Source: Acidobacteriaceae bacterium (GTDB taxonomy: Bacteria > Acidobacteriota > Terriglobia > Terriglobales > Acidobacteriaceae). Taken from it: a stretch of 7,350 nt of DNA. Where the stretch lies: positions 1 to 7,350 of the forward strand of contig DAHXOQ010000141.1 of assembly GCA_027364815.1 (NCBI GenBank). The letters are read 5' to 3'. Numbering within the stretch: position 1 is the stretch's first letter; the number at the start of each line of letters is the position of its first letter. The notes beneath the pieces were generated by a model that made no database searches, was not told the DNA's origin, and saw only the letters and a program-made list of their open reading frames with translations. Positions 1 to 6,006 of the stretch are shown here, piece after piece. Made by a program: the position numbers and the translations under genes.

Positions 1-1
1 C

Positions 2-484
2 TCGAACAGCGGCCTCAAATCGCCCCTCACCGACATGGAAAAATATCTGCGGTTTTTTATTGGCGATCCTGCAAACAAAAATTATGAGTTCGTCCTCAAG
101 CGCAGCTCATTAGAAGAGATGTGGACGGGCACACTGCCCGCTGTTGAAGAAGGCCAGCCCGCAACCAGCTACACTTCAGGGCCGCACGGAAGTCAGCCGA
201 AGATGGGCCTCGGCTTCCTTGTTCTTGAAGTCAACGGTCGCAAGATCATTTATCACGACGGCGACCAGGGCGGCTTCTCCTCGGAGATGCTCATTGACCC
301 CGCGCACTCGCTCGCCAGCCTACTCGTCGTCAACACCACCGACAGCGGCGATGCTCCCGCCACAGATCAGAGCCACCCGCAATCCAACACCGAGCCCGAC
401 TCCCACACCGACCTGCGCCAGGCGCTGCGCACGTTCGAGCTCGATCAGTTCTTTCCAGCATTTGAAAATAATCAAGCCAGGTAA
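2..484 (+). CDS. Serine hydrolase, class C beta-lactamase-like (3' part only)
   Basis: This is the C-terminal part of a protein that runs in from the left edge; the frame is open from base 2 and gives 161 visible residues ending at TAA. The opening (SNSGLKSPLTDMEKYLRFF) fits the segment of the beta-lactamase/penicillin-binding-protein family that usually reads 'GGL.ST..Dm.k...f'. It is followed by an 'EEMW' turn, then GLGFLVL, then HDGDQGGF with His at visible residue 85. That last motif matches the H-x-G triad that replaces KTG in many esterase or peptidase-like members, and 'IDP...SLLVVNTTDSG' closes the fold. The nucleophile Ser-x-x-Lys and the Tyr-x-Asn motif would lie upstream, outside the window, so activity cannot be judged. 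Known members hydrolyse beta-lactams, D-amino acid peptides or esters, and the substrate here is unknown. The last ~45 residues form a polar tail rich in Ser, Thr, Pro and Asp, followed by a short charged helix-like end. Confidence 0.8.
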   Translation, partial: SNSGLKSPLTDMEKYLRFFIGDPANKNYEFVLKRSSLEEMWTGTLPAVEEGQPATSYTSGPHGSQPKMGLGFLVLEVNGRKIIYHDGDQGGFSSEMLIDPAHSLASLLVVNTTDSGDAPATDQSHPQSNTEPDSHTDLRQALRTFELDQFFPAFENNQAR

Positions 485-488
485 ACAA

Positions 489-527
489 AAGCCCACAGCA
501 AATTTCGCTGCGGGCTTGTTCTGTTTT
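489..527. terminator. Hairpin terminator between convergent genes, usable in both directions
   Basis: AAGCCCACAGC (489-499) pairs with GCTGCGGGCTT (507-517) as an 11-base stem with one internal A-C mismatch and a 7-base loop. On the + strand it starts 4 bases after the serine hydrolase stop and is followed by the T-rich GTTCTGTTTT. On the - strand the same stem is followed by TTTTGTTT, so it would also stop transcripts of the convergent kdsC-like gene, which ends at 595. A Rho-independent terminator acting both ways is inferred from this geometry. Confidence 0.75.
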
Positions 528-594
528 CTGACTTCTAATTGCAATCAGTCGCTCGTTCTCCTTCTGTCACTATTGACTGGACGCTTGACGCTTT

Positions 595-1287
595 CTACAT
601 TCCACCTTTTCCAATGTCCATCGAAGCCGACATCGGGTTGCGTTCATCAATATAGGCTTCAATCACACCATTTAGTACGCCCTGCGCCTCAAGCACAAAC
701 TCCACTGCATCGCGCGCCGCTCCGTGCCCGCCACTATTCTCGGTTACATAATGCGCCGCCGCCTTCACCTGCGCCCGTGCATTGGCCACGGCAATCGCCA
801 AACCGCATTGCCGCATCACCGGCAGGTCAATAATGTCATCGCCCACGTAGCAAATTTTTTCGAGTGGAACACCGGTCGTCGCCATAATCTCGCGCACCGC
901 TTCCATCTTGTGCGATTGGCCCATGTAAACAAAATCCAGTTTCAAATCCCGTGCGCGCAAAGCCACCGTATCGGAGATGCGCTTGGTAATCACGCCGCAT
1001 TGGATTCCGGCCAAACGCGCCAGAGAAATCGATGTCCCATCATGCGCATGAAATCCCTTCGCCTCAACCATCGTCGTCGACTGGATTCCAAAGCCGGCCT
1101 TACCCTCGGTCGCGGCCAATTGCTTTTGCGTTTTGCTCGAGCCTGAATTTGGATTTGCCGTTGGAAAGAGCCAAATGCCGCCATCAGTCAAAACGCCGTC
1201 CACATCAAACAAAATAATTTTGATGCGCCGCGCCCGTGCCTGCGCCGCCTGCAATGTTGTTGCTAATTGTGCCGTTGAATTCGCCAT
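595..1287 (-). CDS. kdsC: KdsC-like 3-deoxy-D-manno-octulosonate 8-phosphate phosphatase (HAD family, YrbI type)
   Basis: A 230-residue HAD-superfamily phosphatase of the capless KdsC/YrbI type. In the known family it removes phosphate from Kdo-8-phosphate in the cytoplasm, just before Kdo is activated for lipid A-core assembly. Visible motifs: DVDGVLTDG with nucleophile Asp28 and acid/base Asp30; VITKR with Thr101 as motif II; Lys127 as motif III; GDDIIDLPVM (149-158) as the Mg-binding motif IV; and the family's C-terminal GGHGAAR (186-192). Usual members are about 170-190 residues. The excess lies in a ~20-residue N-terminal lead, an insertion at about residues 42-70 rich in Ser, Thr, Gln and Ala, and a C-terminal tail. 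The usual ITGR reads ITKR here. No Shine-Dalgarno stands before the ATG; instead a TAGAAT box lies 6 bases upstream, suggesting a leaderless message. No other Kdo gene is adjacent. The family call is firm, while the exact substrate is inferred; a related sugar-acid phosphatase is possible. Confidence 0.85.
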   Translation of the reverse strand: MANSTAQLATTLQAAQARARRIKIILFDVDGVLTDGGIWLFPTANPNSGSSKTQKQLAATEGKAGFGIQSTTMVEAKGFHAHDGTSISLARLAGIQCGVITKRISDTVALRARDLKLDFVYMGQSHKMEAVREIMATTGVPLEKICYVGDDIIDLPVMRQCGLAIAVANARAQVKAAAHYVTENSGGHGAARDAVEFVLEAQGVLNGVIEAYIDERNPMSASMDIGKGGM

Positions 1288-1293
1288 AGATTT

Positions 1294-1299
1294 ATTCTA
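1294..1299 (-). promoter_or_regulatory. Putative -10 box of kdsC, placed for a leaderless transcript
   Basis: Read on the - strand this is TAGAAT, ending 6 bases before the kdsC ATG. A start site about 7 bases downstream of the box would fall on the start codon itself, and no purine-rich Shine-Dalgarno is present. No good -35 hexamer is seen at 16-18 bases. This TAnnnT arrangement is the known sign of leaderless genes in several bacterial phyla; applying it here is inference. Confidence 0.4.
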
Positions 1300-1342
1300 G
1301 CTGCACAAACGCAGAAAAACTGACTTGTCTATCCCGCTCAAC

Positions 1343-1355
1343 ACTTTTCAAAAGT
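1343..1355. repeat. Perfect 13-base palindrome in the kdsC/DUF4126 divergent region
   Basis: ACTTTT-C-AAAAGT is a perfect inverted repeat around a single central base. It lies between the divergent kdsC and DUF4126 genes, about 55 bases upstream of the kdsC ATG and 20 bases upstream of the GTG candidate of the other gene. The size and place would suit a dimeric repressor site, but only one copy is visible and AT-rich palindromes of this size can arise by chance. Confidence 0.3.
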
Positions 1356-1374
1356 CCCTGTCAGATTTCGATTT

Positions 1375-2058
1375 GTGCTGCAAAATCTCTATGCCTCATT
1401 ACTGCGCACAGGTATGATTACAGCCAGAATGTTTTCGTCGTTCAAACTCGGCAGCACGGTTCTCATTGGCTCCAACCTCGTCGGCCTGCTCATTGCGGTG
1501 AGCTTCGCCGCAGGGCTTAATGTTTACGCCACCGTTGCCACGTTGGGCTTGCTCGCTCATGCCGGCTTGCTTGAACTCCCCACCGGGCTTCATCTTTTGA
1601 CCAACTGGTGGATCATCGGCGCCTCACTCGCGCTCTTCTGCGTTGAATTATTCGCCGACAAGATTCCCGCCTTTGATCTCTTCTGGAACGCGCTGCATAC
1701 TTTTGTTCGCATTCCTGTCGCGGCTCTCATCGCCTATGGAGCAACATCGCAGCTTTCTCCGGAGACGCAACTGATCGCTACCATCGCAGGCGGGTTGATT
1801 GCGCTGGCGGCGCACGGTGGCAAAACTGCTGCTCGTGTCGCGGTCACTCCTTCGCCTGAGCCGATTTCAAACTTTGCGCTAAGCGCCAGTGAAGATACCT
1901 TTGCTGTTTTCATCACATGGCTTGCCACGCAGCATCCATACGTTGCTGGTGGAATCGTGATTGTTGTACTTGTGCTCATGATCGTTTTCGTTCGCTGGAT
2001 TGTGCGCAGAATTTCTCAAACGATTCGGAGCTTGTTGTCATATTTTGCTGCGTATTAG
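1375..2058 (+). CDS. DUF4126 family membrane protein
   Basis: A polytopic inner-membrane protein that I place in the DUF4126 family by its layout: a first hydrophobic segment with SFAAGLNVYA (about residues 35-60), a second at 78-95 leading into the characteristic ELFADKIPAFD (91-101) and FWN, then FVRIPVAALIAYGA (110-123). A Gly/Ala-rich segment follows, ending LAAHGGKTAAR, with the family's NFALSASED stretch after it. A C-terminal membrane helix (about 189-209) ends in the basic RWIVRRIS. No biochemical function is established for the family, and none can be read from the sequence. The start is uncertain. I give the longest frame from GTG 1375, but ATG 1414 and ATG 1429 are also in frame and none has a proper Shine-Dalgarno. 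A TATGAT box at 1413-1418 would favour ATG 1429 with a very short leader. The gene is divergent from kdsC and convergent with the acetyltransferase gene. Confidence 0.75.
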   Translation: MLQNLYASLLRTGMITARMFSSFKLGSTVLIGSNLVGLLIAVSFAAGLNVYATVATLGLLAHAGLLELPTGLHLLTNWWIIGASLALFCVELFADKIPAFDLFWNALHTFVRIPVAALIAYGATSQLSPETQLIATIAGGLIALAAHGGKTAARVAVTPSPEPISNFALSASEDTFAVFITWLATQHPYVAGGIVIVVLVLMIVFVRWIVRRISQTIRSLLSYFAAY

Positions 2059-2122
2059 CGCGAGCCCATCATTTAATTTTGAAAGAGTTCAGCCTCAGTG
2101 AGTGCGGCAAACTACGTGAAAT

Positions 2123-2710
2123 TTAGTGATGCTTTCTATCTTTCACCTTCACGGCCGGTGATCCTGAGTAAACTCCCCACGGCTCCAGATCGTGTGTGGT
2201 TACCGCGCCTAAACCAAGAATTGCGCCCTCGCCCACATTTGCGCCCGGCCCCACCTTGGAATGCGCGCAAATCCACGAGTAGGCGCCAATTTCCATCGTG
2301 TAAGCAATCAGAGGAAATCCCGGATCGTCATAATCATGCGTCGCGCCGCAGAGATACGCGCCCTGAGAAACAATCGCGTGCGATCCAAAACGCATGGGCG
2401 CGGGATTGTAAATTTCGGCTCCATCGCCAGCTGTTACCTGGTCCGCGCAAATCAAATTCCATGGGGCCCAAATGCGCGAGCCCGGATAAAAATGGCAATT
2501 CGGCCCCATCTTGGCGCCGAATAGCCGCAGCAAAAACGCCCGCCAGCCGTGAAAAGGCCTCGGCGTTGGACGGTAAAAAACCAGCCAGCAAATATCCCAG
2601 ATTTGTCGCTTGATTCTGTCGCCGACAGGAAACGAGGGCCGCAGATAAGGGTCAGCCGCGGTTGTCGGGGGAATCTTTTCTGCCGAGTTGTAATGTACCT
2701 GCCGTGCCAT
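2123..2710 (-). CDS. WcaF-like acetyltransferase, left-handed beta-helix (hexapeptide repeat) family
   Basis: A 195-residue O-acetyltransferase resembling the colanic acid WcaF and maltose/NodL acetyltransferase group. These enzymes move acetyl from acetyl-CoA to a sugar hydroxyl in the cytoplasm during synthesis of surface polysaccharide, usually as trimers. The first ~65 residues form the typical Trp/Arg-rich lead with PSFPVGDRIKRQIWD (25-39) and a helix ending LRLFGAKMG. Imperfect hexapeptide turns follow (IGxxxxI-like steps from about 69 to 172). The loop GATHDYDDPGFPL (122-134) carries the probable catalytic His125. The chain ends with GSPAVKVKDR (183-192), the family's usual GxPAxxVxxR closure. 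ATG 2710 is chosen because TTAGG lies 6 bases upstream and the N-terminus matches the family. It lies 77 bases downstream of the CatE-like gene on the same strand, so read-through is possible. No glycosyltransferase neighbours are present to name the polymer, so I leave the symbol empty. Confidence 0.85.
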   Translation of the reverse strand: MARQVHYNSAEKIPPTTAADPYLRPSFPVGDRIKRQIWDICWLVFYRPTPRPFHGWRAFLLRLFGAKMGPNCHFYPGSRIWAPWNLICADQVTAGDGAEIYNPAPMRFGSHAIVSQGAYLCGATHDYDDPGFPLIAYTMEIGAYSWICAHSKVGPGANVGEGAILGLGAVTTHDLEPWGVYSGSPAVKVKDRKHH

Positions 2711-2787
2711 CTCGAGCCTAACGCCGGTTCAAGTCGAGCCAAACTACCGGGTTAGCTCAATCATACCGGACGGCGCAAGTGCAGGTC

Positions 2788-3723
2788 TCACCCTAAAGTA
2801 CCCTCGGTAGCCAGGACGACAACTGTCCCCCAGGGATCTCTGAAGGCAATTCCCGGAGATTTTTCGGTTGCTTCAACTGCTTCAAAGCCCGTTAACCGCA
2901 TACTCTTCTCCGCGCGCTCAACTTCTGATTTATTCGGCAGCACCAGCGTCCAGTAAAGCAGCCGCGGATCCAACGGTCCGGCACTCGGCGCACCCGCAGA
3001 CCAGGTATTCAAACCAACACGGTGATGGTAGCCGCCTGCTGAAACAAAGAGCGCACCGGGGTAATTCCACGTCATCACATCCAGACCCAACCCGTGGTGA
3101 TAAAACTTCGCCGCACTCACAAGTTCACCAACGCTCAAATGCACATGCCCAATTTGCGTCCCCTTCGGCGCACCTTGCCATTTTCCAGCGGGCGGCAAAT
3201 CGTTGAAGCGCAGCGCAAGCGTATCTGCGGCGTACTCCAAAACTGTTTCGCCATTCACTGCGCGCTCTGCAACGGGCCAGCCCTCGCGCGGCCTGTCCGC
3301 ATAAACCTCCACTCCCATCCCATCCGGATCGTTCAGATAAATCGCCTCGCTGTAAATATGGTCGCCGGCGCTTAAACGCACACCGAGCCCAGAGGCGTGC
3401 TTCACAAACGCGCTCAAATTCTCACGCGAGGGCAACAAGATGGCCACGTGAAAAAGCCCCAGTCGTGGTTGATTCAGCGGCTTTAATCCGGGCTCCTCAA
3501 CCAGCTCAATCAGCATGCGCGGATCATTCTGCGCGGTCAACCGTGCAAACTTCGCTGTTGACTCGCTCACATTGAGTCCGATAACACGGGAATAGAACTC
3601 CACCGAGCGCGCAAGATTTGAAACCGCCAGCCGCACCCATCCCACATGCGCCATCTCCGCTGTTCGGTAGCCCTCTGATCGGATACCAACTACCCTGCCC
3701 CCCGTGCTTTTTGTCTCCGTCAT
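2788..3723 (-). CDS. Two-domain VOC/glyoxalase-fold protein, CatE (catechol-2,3-dioxygenase-like) type
   Basis: A 311-residue protein of the vicinal-oxygen-chelate superfamily with two tandem modules, resembling Bacillus CatE. Module 1 (about 26-145) has VGWVRLAVSNLARSVEFY, then GLFHVAILLPSR with His92, and closes with DPDGMGVEVYADRP containing Glu139. Module 2 (about 190-306) begins IGHVHLSV with His193 and His195, continues with the hallmark GGYHHRVGLNTW (230-241), and ends FRDPWGTVVVL. CatE-type enzymes are iron-dependent extradiol ring-cleaving dioxygenases or related lyases. The first strand of module 1 carries Trp29 and Arg31 where module 2 has its two histidines, so the metal site is probably built from His92, Glu139 and module 2. 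The substrate cannot be read, and no aromatic degradation gene is nearby. ATG 3723 is favoured by GAGGAA, with GAGG 6 bases from the start. A promoter-like box lies just upstream. The gene is divergent from trpB. Confidence 0.8.
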   Translation of the reverse strand: MTETKSTGGRVVGIRSEGYRTAEMAHVGWVRLAVSNLARSVEFYSRVIGLNVSESTAKFARLTAQNDPRMLIELVEEPGLKPLNQPRLGLFHVAILLPSRENLSAFVKHASGLGVRLSAGDHIYSEAIYLNDPDGMGVEVYADRPREGWPVAERAVNGETVLEYAADTLALRFNDLPPAGKWQGAPKGTQIGHVHLSVGELVSAAKFYHHGLGLDVMTWNYPGALFVSAGGYHHRVGLNTWSAGAPSAGPLDPRLLYWTLVLPNKSEVERAEKSMRLTGFEAVEATEKSPGIAFRDPWGTVVVLATEGTLG

Positions 3724-3745
3724 AAAATTCCTCGTTTAAACAACT

Positions 3746-3773
3746 ATTATATTGATTCTTTACCCCATCAAAA
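3746..3773 (-). promoter_or_regulatory. Putative promoter of the CatE-like gene
   Basis: On the - strand a perfect TATAAT (3746-3751) is preceded, after 16 bases, by TTTTGA (3768-3773), a poor -35 match. The predicted start site would leave a leader of roughly 15 bases that contains the GAGGAA ribosome binding site. The -10 box is convincing; the -35 is weak. The box lies in the intergenic region shared with trpB. Confidence 0.5.
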
Positions 3774-3852
3774 GGATTCATTCGCAAATAAATCACTCCA
3801 AATCCTCAGCTAGTACACTGGAAATTACCTCAATCACTCTCGCAGCGCATCT

Positions 3853-3857
3853 GGAGG
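3853..3857 (+). promoter_or_regulatory. Ribosome binding site of trpB
   Basis: GGAGG stands 7 bases before ATG 3865 and fixes the trpB start, giving a ~10-residue lead before the conserved AGRFGVYGGRYVPE. In the rest of 3752-3852 I see no convincing + strand promoter, leader peptide with Trp codons, or attenuator hairpin. Confidence 0.75.
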
Positions 3858-3864
3858 CACTCAA

Positions 3865-5088
3865 ATGGCGTCGGTCATCATCCCCTCAAACCCCTCTCAG
3901 CCCACCGCCGGGCGCTTCGGCGTCTATGGTGGCCGCTATGTGCCTGAGACCCTGATGGCCGCGCTCAGCGAGCTTGAACAGGAGTACGAGCGCGCCAAAG
4001 CTGACGCTACATTTCAAGCAGAGCTGGACGATCTGCTGCACAACTTCGCCGGGCGTCCCACCGCTCTCTACTATGCCAAGCGGTTGACCGAGCAACTGGG
4101 CGGGGCAAAAATTTATTTGAAGCGCGAAGACCTTCTGCACACCGGCGCGCACAAAATCAACAACTCGCTCGGCCAGGGACTGCTCGCCAAACGCATGGGC
4201 AAGCAGCGCATTATCGCCGAGACCGGCGCCGGCCAGCATGGGGTTGCAACGGCCACTGTCTGCGCTCTGCTTGGTTTGGATTGCGTCGTCTACATGGGCG
4301 AAGAAGACATGCGCCGCCAGGAGCTCAATGTTCTACGCATGCGACTGCTCGGCGCTGAAGTGCGCGGTGTTTCGTCCGGCTCCAAAACCCTCAAAGACGC
4401 CATCAACGAGGCGATGCGCGATTGGGTCACGAATGTACGCACCACTTATTACGTTCTCGGCTCGGCACTCGGCGCGCATCCTTATCCGACGATGGTTCGT
4501 GATTTTCACCGCGTCATCAGCCGCGAGATGAAAGCTCAGCTCCTCGAAAAAGAAGGCCGCCTTCCCACGGCCATCATCGCTTGCGTCGGTGGCGGATCAA
4601 ATGCCATCGGTGCATTTTACGAATTCATTCCCGACAAAAACGTCCGCCTCATCGGTGTTGAAGCAGGCGGCCGCAGCGGTGAACTCGGCGAACACGCAAT
4701 GCGCTTTCAGGGCGGATCGCCCGGCGTTTTGCAGGGAACTTTTTCTTACGTTCTTCAGGACGAGCAAGGCCAGATCGCTTCCACTCACTCCGTCTCAGCG
4801 GGCCTCGACTACGCATCCATCGGTCCCGAGCACGCCATGCTTCACGACACGGGCCGCGCCGAGTACACATCAGCTGACGATCAAGCCGCGCTCGACGCCG
4901 TGGTTCGCCTTTCCCGGACGGAGGGAATTCTGCCCGCACTCGAAAGCGCGCACGCCGTAGCCGAGGCCATTCGCATCGCGCCCTCCATGCAGAAGCATGA
5001 GATACTTGTCGTTAATCTCTCCGGTCGCGGCGACAAAGACATGGGCATACTCGCCCGCGAACTCAAGATTCAAGGCAGTAACGCTTAA
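3865..5088 (+). CDS. trpB: Tryptophan synthase beta subunit
   Basis: A 407-residue PLP enzyme (fold type II) that joins indole with L-serine to make L-tryptophan, in a complex with TrpA that channels indole. The conserved start GRFGVYGGRYVPETLM (16-31) is complete. HTGAHKINN carries the PLP-binding Lys97, AETGAGQHGVA the catalytic Glu119, and GGGSNAIG (242-249) the PLP phosphate loop. These are offset by 10 from E. coli Lys87, Glu109 and Ser235, reflecting the ~10 extra N-terminal residues. The C-terminal HEILVVNLSGRGDKD is also typical. All key residues are present, and the sequence looks like the canonical TrpB1 form rather than the TrpB2 type. A GGAGG site fixes the start. It is the first gene of a + strand cluster; trpA follows immediately, with its ribosome binding site over the trpB stop. 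The trpF and trpC genes often found upstream are absent; a CatE-like gene points the other way instead. Confidence 0.97.
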   Translation: MASVIIPSNPSQPTAGRFGVYGGRYVPETLMAALSELEQEYERAKADATFQAELDDLLHNFAGRPTALYYAKRLTEQLGGAKIYLKREDLLHTGAHKINNSLGQGLLAKRMGKQRIIAETGAGQHGVATATVCALLGLDCVVYMGEEDMRRQELNVLRMRLLGAEVRGVSSGSKTLKDAINEAMRDWVTNVRTTYYVLGSALGAHPYPTMVRDFHRVISREMKAQLLEKEGRLPTAIIACVGGGSNAIGAFYEFIPDKNVRLIGVEAGGRSGELGEHAMRFQGGSPGVLQGTFSYVLQDEQGQIASTHSVSAGLDYASIGPEHAMLHDTGRAEYTSADDQAALDAVVRLSRTEGILPALESAHAVAEAIRIAPSMQKHEILVVNLSGRGDKDMGILARELKIQGSNA

Positions 5089-5094
5089 GGAAAG
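5087..5094 (+). promoter_or_regulatory. Ribosome binding site of trpA, overlapping the trpB stop codon
   Basis: AAGGAAAG begins within the trpB TAA (5086-5088), and AAGGA lies 7 bases before TTG 5099. This spacing decides the trpA start in favour of TTG and implies translational coupling of the two subunits. The nearest in-frame ATG, at 4997, would overlap trpB by about 90 bases and has no such site. Confidence 0.75.
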
Positions 5095-5098
5095 CACG

Positions 5099-5881
5099 TT
5101 GGCGATTCACTTCAAAACGAAACCCGGCCTGGTCGTCTATCTCACCGCAGGCGATCCCTCCATCGCCGCCACGCGCGATATCGCGATTGCCGCTATCGAC
5201 GCTGGCGCCGACGGCATCGAGCTCGGCATTCCTTTCAGCGATCCACTCGCCGACGGCCCTGTCATTCAGCGCGCCATGGATCGCGCCGTCCATCACGGCG
5301 TTTCGCTCGCCAACGTGCTAGCTCTCGCTGCGGAGATTCGCGACGCGCGCCCCGACGCAGGCATCATCCTTTTCGGTTACATCAATCCCATCCTGCGCTT
5401 CGGCCTCTCTAAATTTGTCGACGCTGCTGCGGCCGCCGGAGCCGATGGCGTTCTGGTCACCGACCTCATTGTTGAAGAGGCCGCTGAGTATCTTGCCGAA
5501 ATGAAGCGCGCAAATCTCGCGCCGGTCTTCCTCGCCGCTCCCACAAGTCCTGACGCGCGCCTCAAAGCCATCGCTGAAAATTCGCGCGGCTTCATCTACG
5601 CCATCTCGCGCGTCGGCATTACCGGCGCTCAACAATCCATGAGCAGCGACGCGGCGTCTCTCGTGGCGCGCATCCGCCAGTTCACAAAGCTTCCCGTCGC
5701 CGTCGGCTTCGGCATCAGCAACGCGGAGCACGTCCGCGCAGTTGGCGAGTTCGCCGATGCAGCGGTTATCGGCAGCGCCATCGTCGAGCTCATCGAACAC
5801 TCCACGCCGGATGCGGCCGCAGGTGGAGTCGCGCGATTTATTCAGGGTTTGCGCCGCACAGTTGTTGCGCCGACCCGTTAG
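5099..5881 (+). CDS. trpA: Tryptophan synthase alpha subunit (TTG start)
   Basis: About 260 residues, a TIM-barrel lyase that cleaves indole-3-glycerol phosphate to indole and glyceraldehyde 3-phosphate and passes indole to TrpB. LTAGDPS (15-21) opens the barrel. DGIELGIPFSDPLADGP (38-54) holds catalytic Glu41 and Asp52, equal to E. coli Glu49 and Asp60. Later come GFIYAISRVGITG for loop 6, VGFGIS (about 202-207) and IGSAIVE (about 224-230) for the phosphate site. I chose TTG 5099 because a good ribosome binding site precedes it and the protein then has nearly normal length. Its N-terminus is about 8 residues shorter than in E. coli, so the first helix (alpha-0) is largely missing. A longer start at ATG 4997 would add 34 residues encoded inside trpB and is unlikely. 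The stop TAG at 5881 is followed by a 125-base gap before aroQ. Confidence 0.95.
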   Translation: MAIHFKTKPGLVVYLTAGDPSIAATRDIAIAAIDAGADGIELGIPFSDPLADGPVIQRAMDRAVHHGVSLANVLALAAEIRDARPDAGIILFGYINPILRFGLSKFVDAAAAAGADGVLVTDLIVEEAAEYLAEMKRANLAPVFLAAPTSPDARLKAIAENSRGFIYAISRVGITGAQQSMSSDAASLVARIRQFTKLPVAVGFGISNAEHVRAVGEFADAAVIGSAIVELIEHSTPDAAAGGVARFIQGLRRTVVAPTR

Positions 5882-5913
5882 ATTTTCAAATTTGTCAGGC
5901 ATAAGAATCAAGC

Positions 5914-5930
5914 GCGCATCAAGAATGCGC
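5914..5930. other. Small hairpin in the trpA-aroQ gap
   Basis: GCGCAT (5914-5919) and ATGCGC (5925-5930) form a perfect 6-base stem around a 5-base loop, 33 bases after the trpA stop. No T-run follows on the + strand, so it does not look like an intrinsic terminator. It could serve as an mRNA-stabilising or processing structure, or be chance. Confidence 0.3.
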
Positions 5931-5950
5931 AAGAACGAAAACAATTCCCT

Positions 5951-5988
5951 CTCTGCTTGCTGATGATTCACTTCACCGGCTAGCAGAG
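5951..5988 (+). other. Imperfect stem-loop just upstream of the aroQ ribosome binding site
   Basis: CTCTGCT (5951-5957) pairs with AGCAGAG (5982-5988). After a T-T mismatch the stem continues for about four pairs including one G-T wobble. It ends 8 bases before the GAGG of aroQ (5997-6000). No T-run follows, so this is not a classical terminator. A role in translation or message processing is only a possibility. I see no clear promoter in the 5882-6006 gap; TTGTCA at 5892-5897 has no -10 box at proper spacing. Confidence 0.3.
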
Positions 5989-6006
5989 CAACTGACGAGG
6001 CTAAGC

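Noticed and set aside
144..833. A 229-codon + strand frame spanning the serine hydrolase end, the terminator and the kdsC end
   Set aside because: It is out of frame with the serine hydrolase, runs through the terminator and opposite kdsC, and gives a low-complexity Pro/Ser/Arg product.
2098..2613. A 171-codon + strand frame opposite the acetyltransferase gene
   Set aside because: Its translation is rich in Arg, Pro and Ser without any domain, while the - strand frame gives a complete hexapeptide acetyltransferase.
3752..3852. Search for a trp leader peptide, attenuator or T-box before trpB
   Set aside because: I found no short frame with Trp codons, no terminator-like hairpin with a T-run, and no T-box-like sequence in this short region.
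4997..5098. ATG start for trpA inside trpB
   Set aside because: It would add 34 non-family residues and overlap trpB by about 90 bases; TTG 5099 has the proper ribosome binding site and near-normal length.
5892..5920. TTGTCA as the -35 of an internal promoter before aroQ
   Set aside because: No -10-like hexamer lies 16-18 bases downstream.
5318..5971. A 217-codon open frame on the - strand opposite trpA
   Set aside because: It lies almost entirely antisense to a confident trpA, its translation resembles no family I know, and such frames are common opposite GC-rich genes.
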